DNA from: DUML01 sp050949905
Lineage (GTDB): Bacteria; Bacillota; Desulfitobacteriia; Desulfitobacteriales; Syntrophobotulaceae
Length of the DNA: 64,000 nt
Reading direction: 5' to 3'
Assembly: GCA_050949905.1 (NCBI GenBank)
Contig: JBMNGP010000013.1
Span: forward strand, 124,001-188,000
Shown here: positions 8,616 through 16,538 of the stretch, in pieces
How the letters are laid out: every line of letters begins with the position of its first letter
Numbering within the stretch: position 1 is the first letter of the stretch
The notes under the pieces: generated by a model
Seen by the model: the letters and a program-made list of their open reading frames with translations, nothing else
What the model was told of the DNA's origin: nothing
Database searches by the model: none
Program-made: the position numbers and the translations under genes

Positions 8616-9528
8616 ATGCGAGTAACCAATAATATGCTCACCCAAAATTTTTTGAAAAATCTGGAACAGGCTAATAACCGAATGGACCTGATTCAAAACC
8701 GGCTTACTTCCGGTCATGCTATTACTTCACCTTCCGATGATCCGGTAAGGATCGAAATTGCTCTTCGGTTTAAAAGCAACATAGCTTCCATGGAACAATG
8801 GCAAACTAATGCCGGCGAAGCTTTGGCTATCCTGGAAACAACCGAGGGCATCCTAGCCAATATGACTGCCATGCTGCAGCGGGTCAGAGAACTTACCGTA
8901 CAGGGGGCCAATGGGGCCAATTCCCTGGATGACCGTAAGCAAATTGCCCAAGAGATTGACCAGCTTACGCAGCAGTTCCAGGTTCTGGCCAACAGCCAGG
9001 TAGGAACAAAATATATTTTCAGCGGCACCTTGGTGGATACTCCGCCGATGCCGGAAATGGGGCAGTGGAATGGCAACAGCGGTGAATATAAAATTGAAGT
9101 CGGCTCCAACCTCAAAATGGGTATCTCTATTGACGGAGCCAAGCTTTTCCGCGATCCTCTAAGCTTTAAAGGTCCTGACGGCGCAGAAAAACAAGTTGGT
9201 TTCTTTGAGAATCTCCTAAACCTGAAAACCAGTCTGGAAAACGGAAATCAGGAGGGTATCAATGAGGCTTTGGGAGGAATAGATGCTCATCTTGACAATG
9301 TCTTGGCCGCCAGAGCGGAATTAGGAGCGAAGACCAACCGCATGTATGTTGTTGCTGAACAACTCAATAGCAGTATTATTAATCTCAAGCAGAATTTATC
9401 CAGATATCCAGGATGCCGATTTGGCCGAAACCATAATGGAATTCCAGTCCATTCAAAACGTCTACCGGGCGGCTCTCGCGGTTGGGGCGCAAATAATTCA
9501 GCCTTCTTTAGTTGATTTTATGCGCTAA
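8616..9528 (+). pseudogene. flgL: Flagellar hook-associated protein 3 FlgL, one frameshift
   Basis: FlgL is the second junction protein under the filament. The main frame begins MRVTNNMLTQNFLKNLEQAN and reads through to INLKQNLS (about 9400), with flagellin-like N-terminal helices (RLTSGHAITSPSDDP). The conserved C-terminus DADLAETIMEFQSIQNVYRAALA continues in the next frame, ending IIQPSLVDFMR at 9528. One base gained or lost near 9400 restores a protein of about 303 residues. AGGAGG lies just before ATG 8616, ten bases after flgK. Confidence 0.88.
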
Positions 9529-9576
9529 TTAAGTTAAACAGCAACGAGGTAGTTAATCCGCGCGGGAGGGAGCGGT

Positions 9577-10138
9577 TTGATTGAGCTTAATATAACCCAG
9601 CAATTTGCCAGGATTGGCCTTAGAATTACCAATGCCCGTTTTGACCTTAAGGCACCGGCAACCGGATTTAGAGATTAGCCGGAAAGCGCCTGAGTTAACC
9701 TTAGATATCACCAGGCCTGAACTAATGGTGGATTATACACCGATGCTGGAATCGATCGGCTTAGGGAATATTGAGTACCGGGCGAGAGCTTATACTGCCG
9801 CTGCCCGGGAGGATTACCTTGCTAATCTGGAAAAGAATGTGCAGGTAGGTTATCAAATAGCAGCAATTGAAAATGGACAATCGATCGGGGAAATAATATT
9901 TGAAGCTTATAAACCCCAGGAACCGGAGATTGGCTTGGTGCCGCTTGCTCCGGTTAAGACTAGTTATAGACCGGCTGTCTTGAACATCGAAACCGAACTG
10001 GGAAAGCTGGAATTTAATTTTATACCAGGCAAAATTAGGCAGGAGAACTTTGTCTTTCCTTCCGTCAGGGTTTTTTGGGAGCAAGAACCTTATCTGAAGA
10101 TGGAGGCCGTGGGGCAGGCTGTGGATATTCGTAAATAG
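9577..10138 (+). pseudogene. DUF6470-family flagellar-cluster protein, frameshifted near its N-terminus
   Basis: A soluble protein of unknown function found between flgL and fliW in many Firmicutes (the YviE position). The start is TTG 9577 after GGGAGGG, giving LIELNITQQFARIGLRITNA. The frame then breaks near 9655 and resumes one frame on as RQPDLEISRKAPELTLDITR. The repeated pattern of alternating hydrophobic and charged residues in the N-terminal third and the YQIAAIENGQSIGEIIFEAY segment fit the family. The longer frame starting at 9605 alone would miss the first third of the domain. Confidence 0.65.
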
Positions 10139-10158
10139 TTAGAAAATAGGAGATGATA

Positions 10159-10628
10159 GTGGTTATGGCCTGAGCACCTGCAGAGAATAAGCAAACCAGG
10201 GTTATTGTTTTCCCCCAGGGACTGCCTGGCTTCGAAGAGGAGAAAGAATTCTTATTCTGGGAAGAAGAGGGGACTCCTCTTGCCCATTTAGAATCAGCTC
10301 AAAATAAAGAAATAGGCTTTGTCCTGTTACGTCCACAGCTTTTCCTGCCTGATTATTTGCATCAGGTAGACTTAAGCCCGGAGGAAATTGAGCTTTTAGA
10401 GGTCAAAGAAGATGATAAGCCGGATGTCTGGGCGATAATGACCCTTTCTTTAAGTGATTTAAGCAAATCTACGGTTAATTTACGGGCCCCGCTGCTCATA
10501 AATTCCAGGGCTGCTAAGGGCTTGCAGATCATTCTCAGCGAGGAAGGATACTCGGCCGCCAGCCGCTCTTTGCTGAATCTGCTCCTCCGGCTGAAACGGG
10601 AAGTCCCAGGGAAGGGGCTGTCGGGTAA
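10159..10628 (+). pseudogene. fliW: Flagellar assembly factor FliW, with in-frame TGA and a 3-prime frameshift
   Basis: FliW binds CsrA when flagellin is scarce, releasing flagellin translation. GTG 10159 follows AGGAG but meets TGA at codon 5 (10171-10173); the same frame then reads RVIVFPQGLPGFEEEKEF, the FliW core. It continues through VNLRAPLLINSRAAKGLQIIL to GYSAASR. From there the current frame runs into csrA. A one-base change near 10590 would instead give LFAESAPPAETGSPREG and stop at TAA 10626-10628, two bases before csrA, as FliW normally ends. Selenocysteine at the TGA is unlikely because FliW has no such homologue. Confidence 0.75.
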
Positions 10629-10629
10629 A

Positions 10630-10887
10630 ATGTTGGTCTTAGCAAGGAAGATTAATGAAAAAATCCTCATTGGCGATGATATAGAAATTACCATCGTAGC
10701 TGTCTCCGGCGAAAATGTGCGCCTGGGGATTAAGGCTCCTCCAGATGTCAAGATCCTGAGAAGTGAAGTTTATGAAGAAGTCCGCAAACAGAATCTGGAA
10801 GCGGCTTCGGCGGTCAAACTGCAGAATGAAGAGGTAGCTTTAAAATTAAAACAAATGTTAAACGGCAGGGTGAGTAATAGAGAATAG
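10630..10887 (+). CDS. csrA: Carbon storage regulator CsrA (RsmA)
   Basis: An RNA-binding dimer that represses flagellin translation. MLVLARKINEKILIGDDIEITIVAV and VRLGIKAPPDVKILRSEVYEEV are the complete beta-barrel; L4 and the RNA-contacting R44-type region are present. A C-terminal tail of about 25 residues makes it 85 residues, longer than Bacillus CsrA. In the sequence as given it is in frame with fliW, which would create a fusion of at least 176 residues. An internal ATG and a plausible separate FliW stop argue for a separate protein. Its likely target, the flagellin leader, is 250 bases downstream. Confidence 0.92.
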   Translation: MLVLARKINEKILIGDDIEITIVAVSGENVRLGIKAPPDVKILRSEVYEEVRKQNLEAASAVKLQNEEVALKLKQMLNGRVSNRE

Positions 10888-10927
10888 TCTTAACTGGTCG
10901 CCCAAAATAAACGAATTAACGACCAAG

Positions 10928-10966
10928 AGAGCCGGGTCTCCTTGCAAGAGAAGCGGCTCTTTTGTT
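10928..10966 (+). terminator. Rho-independent terminator after csrA
   Basis: AGAGCCG (10928-10934) pairs with CGGCTCT (10954-10960), followed by TTTTGTTT. It separates the flgM-csrA unit from flagellin. Confidence 0.7.
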
Positions 10967-11103
10967 TAACTCTTCAGTAAAAGGTATAGGATTTGCGGCG
11001 TAAAGAAGGAGAAAATTAAAGATATTCTAGCATAATCGTCCCTCAAGGCAATATTTGGCTGTGAAGAAAATAATTCTTTAGACGACATAAATAATAAGCA
11101 GTA

Positions 11104-11174
11104 GGTTTCCACTTGCCGGCTGGAAACCGAGCATAATTTATCGCATGGATGCGATAAGTAAAATTCATGGAGGG
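11104..11174 (+). promoter_or_regulatory. Flagellin 5-prime leader with two hairpins and candidate CsrA-binding sites
   Basis: Hairpin 1: GGTTTCCA (11104-11111) with TGGAAACC (11121-11128). Hairpin 2: TTATCGCAT (11138-11146) with ATGCGATAA (11149-11157), presenting GGA at the tip inside GCATGGATGC. This closely fits the CsrA target (ACANGGANGU displayed in a loop). A second GGA lies in the ribosome binding site CATGGAGGG (11168-11174). Two sites, one over the ribosome site, is how Bacillus CsrA represses its flagellin gene. No clear sigma-D promoter was found upstream. Confidence 0.65.
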
Positions 11175-11179
11175 ATTAA

Positions 11180-12654
11180 ATGATAGTCAACACCAACATT
11201 GCGAGCTTAAATGCTCAAAGAAGCCTCTTAGGGACCAATAATGCGATGCAGAAGTCCCTGGAGAAATTGTCTTCCGGCTCCCGCATCAACAAAGCGGCCG
11301 ATGATGCTGCAGGCTTAGCCATTTCCGAAAAAATGCGCGGCCAGATTAAAGGCTTAAACCAAGCCGTCCGCAATGCCCAGAGCGCCATTTCTCTTATCCA
11401 GACAGCCGAGGGTGCTCTTAATGAATCCCATAGCATCTTGCAGAGGATGAGGGAACTGGCTGTTCAGTCTGCTACCGATACCAATACGGCTGAAGATCGG
11501 GCTAAAATTCAGTCCGAAATGGATCAACTGGCAATTGAGCTAACACGTATTTCTAACACCACAGAGTTTAATACACAAAATCTTATTGCCGGGGGTTTTG
11601 ACAAGACTTTTCATATCGGCGCTAACGCCGGTCAGTCTATGGGATTGGAAATTGCTGCGATGGATGCCTTCTCTTTAGGAGTATCGGGCGATGTTCCTAC
11701 CTCCGGTGCAATATCTGGAATTACCGGTTTAGCTAACGATATTACCACAACTGGTAGAGGATTGGTAACAGGTACTTATACTTTGGACGTCAATAAGACT
11801 GCAGCATCTGCCGGTACTGTCACAGCTAGTACAGGCGCTGCCGCAGGAACAGTAGTAAATGCTGCAAGCTTTAACGGATCCCAAAATACTACTTATGAGA
11901 TAGTATTAGATAGTGTTGTTACTGCCGATGGCACCGAGGCGGCTACAATCAGATATTCAACAGACGGGGAAAATTGGAAAATGGTAGATGGCGTTTTCGA
12001 CACTGACCATTTTACATTCGATCTAGGAAACAACATTAGCCTTCCAAATCGCAGAAGCTGACGCTGCAGCTGATCAACAATGGAGTTTCACTATGACCGC
12101 CTCTACAGCAACTATCCAGCTGAAAAACGAAGCTGATGACATCCTTGGAAGTGCTACTATCAATAACAGTACTTACTTCAGTAGTTGTCGGCAATACAGC
12201 AACAAATCAGCTAATCGAATTAGATATAAATTATGGTGCTTTAGAAAATGGCGCAGCTACAGGCACCTTTGAAGTAACTGCTTCCGGAACATCCAAAGCA
12301 GCTGTTGTTGATGGAGAGGGCGTTGTAACGGCAAAAGCAGTAGCCGATGGCGGGATAGATGTATCAACCCAAAGTGCGGCCGATAGCGCTATCACAGAGA
12401 TAGATAAAGCGATCAATCTGGTTTCAAATCAACGTTCCGAGCTTGGTGCTTTCCAGAACCGTCTCGAGCATACTATTAATAACCTGCAGGCTTCTGCTGA
12501 GAACATGACAGCAGCCGAATCCCGTATCCGCGATGTGGATATGGCTGCGGAAATGTCCGAATTTACCAAGAGTCAGATTCTAAGCCAGGCGGGTGTTGCC
12601 ATGCTAGCACAGGCTAATATGGTTCCTCAGGCAGTTCTCAAGCTTCTCGGTTAA
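11180..12654 (+). pseudogene. fliC: Flagellin, two frameshifts in the variable region
   Basis: The filament subunit. The first frame carries the full N-terminal D0/D1 helices (MIVNTNIASLNAQRSL, SSGSRINKAADDAAGLAISEKMRG) and runs into the variable domain until a stop at 12059. A middle part resumes at about 12042 in another frame (FQIAEADAAADQQWSFTM). The third frame, from about 12180, carries the C-terminal D1/D0 helices to MLAQANMVPQAVLKLLG. Joined, the protein is near 490 residues. The strong GGAGGG and leader hairpins point to high, CsrA-controlled expression. Both breaks lie in the surface-exposed region; whether they are real cannot be told from sequence alone. Confidence 0.9.
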
Positions 12655-12711
12655 GATTAAGAATTTGCTTTCAAAGTTTTTATGGTTATTATATTTTGCC
12701 GGCATTTTGGG

Positions 12712-12737
12712 GCCGACCGGTCTTCCGGTCGGCTCTT
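12712..12737 (+). terminator. Terminator after flagellin
   Basis: GCCGACCGG (12712-12720) and CCGGTCGGC (12725-12733) form a perfect 9-bp stem with loop TCTT, followed by a short TCTT tract. The U-tract is weak, but stem strength and position between flagellin and flaG support it. Confidence 0.7.
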
Positions 12738-12850
12738 CAAAACTAAGTTCATAAAAGATTGAAAAATAAACAGCTTTTCTGTTTGAGATAAACTTAAAAG
12801 AATTTGTAATTAGTTCTAAAGATTTTCGATGATAAACAGGAGGGTTTAAG

Positions 12851-13186
12851 ATGGTTAACCCTATCCAGCCCACAGGCCAGATGCCGGTTATGCCGGTAGA
12901 TGCTTTTGCCGGCCAAAAGTTGGAGCGCGGCCAGGAGGAGATGCCTCGGCTGGTCGTGGAGAAGAAAAACGACGTTTCTTCCGCCCGGGAAGAAGTTCCC
13001 CGGGAAGAAGTGGAAGAAGCTGCGGAAAAAATTAATAGGTTAATGGGTTTATTTGAAAAACGCCTGAAATTTGAAGTGCATGAAAAAACGAACCGGATAA
13101 TGGTAAAAATTATTGATGAAGAAAACGGCGAAGTTATCAGTGAGATTCCGCCGGAGAAAATCCTGGATATGCTGAGTTCCTTCTAG
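12851..13186 (+). CDS. flaG: FlaG family protein
   Basis: A 111-residue cytoplasmic protein. The N-terminal half is polar and probably disordered. The C-terminal FlaG domain reads INRLMGLFEKRLKFEVHE, then NRIMVKIIDEENGEVISEIPPEKILDML, a strong family match. FlaG lies between flagellin and the cap gene in many bacteria and affects filament length or assembly by an unknown mechanism. AGGAGGG precedes ATG 12851. Intact. Confidence 0.88.
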   Translation: MVNPIQPTGQMPVMPVDAFAGQKLERGQEEMPRLVVEKKNDVSSAREEVPREEVEEAAEKINRLMGLFEKRLKFEVHEKTNRIMVKIIDEENGEVISEIPPEKILDMLSSF

Positions 13187-13303
13187 CGAATATGTCGGGC
13201 TGCTAGTAGATAAGAAAGTATAAAGTATTAATTGCCAGCATATTATAGCCAAACATAAGGGATACGGTGCAGGCGGTAAAATAGATACCAAGGGGGGTCA
13301 AGG

Positions 13304-14793
13304 ATGTCCATAACCAATATTGCTCTGCCGGGAATTTCCGGGTATGATTTCAGCGGTATCGTCGAAGCCATGGTCAGCAATTACAGCTTACCCTTAGGCC
13401 AAATGCAGCAAAAGCAAACAACGTTGGAGGCTAAGAAAAATGCCTGGCGGGATATTAATACCCGGCTGTCTGCTCTGGAAAATACCCTTGATAAACTGCG
13501 GCAGGCCTCGACGTGGACAACCACTTCCGCCTCATCCGGCAATGCTGAAATACTTACGGCCAAGAGTGCGGCGGGAACAATCAAGGGAAGTTATAATATT
13601 CAGGTTAAAAGGTTAGCCATAGCACAAACCGTTGTTAGTGCTGTTCAAGATGTGGCCGAGCCGTCTTCTCCTTCCGGGGTGTCGGCAGGGGTTTTCCGGA
13701 TCACGGTTGGCGAAAAGACTGCCGATATTACTGTTTCTGCCGGCGACAGCCTGCAAAAAATTGCCGAAGAGATTAATAATTCTAAGATAGGTGTTAGCGC
13801 TTCGGTCATTAAAGTAGACGGAGGCTACCGTTTGGCTGTATTGTCAGCCGAGACCGGAACAGCTAAAGCCGCAGGCTTTTCAGAGGTGAGCGGCAATGTC
13901 CTGCAAAGCTTAGGGAATCTTGGACGGTGACTTGGACAGTGACCCAGGCACGGAGAATACCCTGAACGTCAGCCAGGAAGCTAAGGACGCCAAGCTTATT
14001 ATTAACGGCATTACGGCTATTACCAGTTCTTCCAATACCGTGACCTCGGCTATACCCGGACTGACCCTAACCTTAAATAAAGAGGCTCCGGGCACAAATG
14101 TAACTGTTAAAGTTGCGGCCGATTATTCCGAAGCCCAAAAAGCAGTCCAGGCTTTTGTCGACCAGTATAATTCGGTCATGGCTTTTATTCAGGAAAAGCT
14201 TAAATACGACAAAGATACCTTAACACTAAAGGGGATTTGTTTGCCGACCCGGTCCTGCAGGGTATCCAAAGCCGGCTCAGGAGCATGGTGGCGCGGTCCA
14301 CACTGAATAATCCCACGGGGCCTTTTAAGATCTCTGGCCCATGATTGGCATCTCCACTTCGGCGGCTGATTTCGGCAAAAGCGCCGCACTTGCAGTTTGA
14401 CACTGCCAAATTTATGGAAGCCATGGAGGAGAATCCGGAGAGTGTGGCCAATCTCTTCTGGGGGCGCCGGCCGGCGGGGTCGACCCGGTCAGAGGAATCA
14501 ACCGGCGAGCAGAAAGGCCCAAGGCCTGGCCAATATTATGCGGGAATACCTGCATCCCCTGGTGATGTATGCCGGAACCTCTGGACGAGACCCAAAAGGG
14601 GTATGAACGCCAAATTAATGATTTGAAAAAACAAATTGAGGCCTTTACCGACCGGGTGGCAGCCTATGCGGAACGGACCAGGCTGAGGTTTTCCATACTT
14701 GAAACCCAGCTAATGAGTTTAGGAAACCAAAACCTATGGTTGCAAGGGCAGATAAATGCCTTGAATGCTTTTAATCAGAATAACAAGAGGTAA
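13304..14793 (+). pseudogene. fliD: Flagellar filament cap protein FliD, broken by about six frame changes
   Basis: FliD caps the growing filament and folds incoming flagellin. Recognisable pieces appear in order but in changing frames: ISGYDFSGIVEAMVSNYSLPL and the N-terminal domain (13304 to about 13920); TSAIPGLTLTLNKEAPGTNV (13930-14230); LFADPVLQGIQSRLRSMVA (about 14234-14340); IGISTSAADFGKSAAL (14341-14395); FDTAKFMEAMEENPESVANLF (14400-14460); AQGLANIMREYLHPLVMY (about 14520-14575); and the C-terminal coiled coil from LDETQKGYERQINDLKKQIE to 14793. Single-base changes at each join would restore about 495 residues. No large deletion is visible. It is the most damaged gene in the window. 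Confidence 0.88.
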
Positions 14794-14804
14794 TTTTTTA
14801 AGAT

Positions 14805-15142
14805 CCTTCGCTTCGCTCAGGACAAGCCTTCGCTTCGCTCAGGATGACAAGTAAGTTGTCAGAGTTCTTTCGCTTCGCGTGAAGGCGTCACGGGGTGACA
14901 GCTTTATTCATTGGGTCATTCTGAACGCAGTGAAGAATCTTTATCTTTTAAGATCCTTCGGGCTTCGCCCTCAGGATGACAGCCTTATACATTGGGTCAT
15001 TCTGAACGCAGTGAAGAATCTTTATCTTTTAAGATCCTTCGAGCTTCGCCCTCAGGATGACAAGGGAGTACTCAGGATGACAGAACATTTTCAATGTCAT
15101 CCTGAAGGAGGAACGACTGAAGGATCTTTTTCAGGGTGACAA
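14805..15142. repeat. Intergenic palindromic repeat cluster (AAGATCCTTCG...CTCAGGATGAC family)
   Basis: Between fliD and fliS lies a mosaic of short inverted repeats built from GATCCTTCG, CTTCGCTCAGGATGAC and GTCATTCTGAACGCAGTGAAG. Two tandem copies of an 81-base unit start at 14909 and 14990 (each beginning CATTGGGTCATTCTGAACG). A further inverted half (GTCATCCTGAAGGAGG to GAAGGATC) ends near 15130. Related fragments recur near 32.8 and 40.2 kb. Open frames here are translated repeat, not genes. It behaves like a REP/MITE-type extragenic element; no transposase is present. Confidence 0.8.
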
Positions 15143-15171
15143 TATAAAGAATAGTATTTGAGGTGAAAGAG

Positions 15172-15582
15172 ATGAATGCTATCAACAACCAAATGTTTAT
15201 GTCAATACACAAGCTGCCTATAAACAGACGGCTGTAGAGACAGCTTCTCCGGAAAAACTCTTAGTCATGGTCTATGCGGCGGCAGTTAAATTTTTGCGTC
15301 AGGCAGAAAAAGCTCTGGCCGAAAACAGATATGAAGATGCTCATCACTGTCTGACTAAAGTAGGAGATATTATAACTGAGCTCAATCTCGCCCTTAACCT
15401 GGAAGAAGGGGGAACTATTGCTGCTTAACCTTAGGGAATTATATACTTTCTACTACGGGGAAGTTGTGAAAGCTAACCTCAAAAAAGATGCCGCTTACTT
15501 AAAACCTGTCATCGATTTTTTTGAAACTTTCAGGGATGTTTGGGTTGAAACGGCCAAACTGGCTAAGATGGGAGCGAAGTAA
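15172..15582 (+). pseudogene. fliS: Flagellin export chaperone FliS, two frameshifts
   Basis: FliS binds the C-terminus of flagellin and keeps it from polymerising in the cytoplasm. ATG 15172 follows GAGGTGAAAGA. The first codons (MNAINN) shift within a short C run near 15190 to give NVYVNTQAAYKQTAVETASPEKLLVMVY. The frame is lost again at about 15425 and resumes as NLRELYTFYYGEVVKANL, ending KMGAK at 15582. Repaired length is about 136 residues, normal for the family. The stop overlaps the next start (TAATG). Confidence 0.85.
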
Positions 15583-16107
15583 TGCCTGAAAAATTGATCC
15601 GGGAGCTAATGCTTTTTTACCAAGATGACCTGCGGGACTTGGAAGAGCTTAAGGTTAAAATGACTGAATTCCGAGATTTTTTAAATCAGCCAAAGGATAG
15701 GACTGAAAAGCTTGCAAACAGTAACTCCGAACAGGACCAAAGTCCTAAGGGCGATTTGCTCTTTAAAAATTAATGATAATTGGGCTCAGGAGTTTACCAA
15801 GTATACCGCTTGGCGCAGCGAGTGCTATCAAAATTTGCAGGAAAGGGCTGAGCGGGAGTTGGAAATGCAAACTAAGGTTTGCAACCTAATCGGTAAACAG
15901 CCCTTTCAGGCTGCTACTCTTAAGCCCTACCTTGAAGAGCGTTTATATCAGGAATTTATCAGCTTGAGCGAGGCTCTGCGGGCCAAGATGGCCGAAGTAT
16001 TAGCCCTTGACGACCTTATCCTGCCCAAGCTGCAAATGGAACTGGAAGGGGTTAAACTGGAACTGCACCGCCTGCAAAATGCCCAAAGGACCAAAAACGC
16101 TCTATGA
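15582..16107 (+). pseudogene. FliT-like flagellar protein, frameshifted at a run of five A
   Basis: Two frames join into one helical protein of about 174 residues. The first, MPEKLIRELMLFYQDDLRDL, reads to DLLFKN; the second continues INDNWAQEFTKYTAWRSECYQNLQ and ends QNAQRTKNAL. Deleting one A from the run near 15765 joins them, and the second part has no start codon of its own. Position directly after fliS and the all-helical composition suggest a FliT-type chaperone, but sequence similarity alone does not prove this. It could also be an unrelated small flagellar-cluster gene. Confidence 0.6.
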
Positions 16108-16538
16108 AAATTTGGGGCAAAGGGAGGCGCGTTTCATCGATCAAACCAAATAGCTCGTAAAGTTTACCTAGTTGTTCAATTTTTATATTAAGAAATAAAT
16201 CCCGATAAATAGAGGAAATTCCCGTTTAGGCTGGTTTTTTACCCTTTTCAAGAGGACATCTATCCGGTTGAAAATGAGGATTTTCTTTTTTTTACTGCCC
16301 TTTAGTCCTGGGTAATTTTGGTTCGCAATCTGGTACTTTACAGTTTTCGAGGAAAAAGTTACTATAAATCTGATAAATTTTATTTTCTCTATATAATAAT
16401 TTATTATTCCCAAGAAAAATAGCAAACAGCCTATAAAATTGGAGGATTTTAACAACCAACGGCGAACTTTGTTTAGATAAATAAATTTAGTTAGAGTGAA
16501 GAATGACTTTAAGTTAGTGAAGGTAGGGGTGCTGCGTT
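16108..16538 (+). other. Intergenic region before the cheA operon
   Basis: About 430 AT-rich bases. The operon that follows is very long, so its main promoter probably lies here. I find no sigma-D motif, no convincing TTGACA/TATAAT pair with 17-base spacing, and no recognisable riboswitch. An open frame on the minus strand is AT-rich and lacks a ribosome site, so it is not called. Confidence 0.5.

Noticed and set aside
10171..10173. Selenocysteine in FliW at the in-frame TGA
   Set aside because: FliW has no redox residue there, no Sec-containing homologues are known to me, no SECIS-like hairpin follows, and the gene has a second defect. Mutation or error is simpler.
10357..10887. A true FliW-CsrA fusion protein
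   Set aside because: A separate FliW C-terminus and stop exist in the neighbouring frame at the expected place, and frame errors are common in this stretch.
14879..15139. An 86-codon open frame between fliD and fliS
   Set aside because: It is translated tandem repeat (the same peptide motif twice) with no ribosome site; the DNA belongs to the palindromic repeat family.
16183..16455. A 90-codon minus-strand frame before cheA
   Set aside because: Very AT-rich, Lys/Ile/Phe-rich composition, no ribosome site and no recognisable motif.
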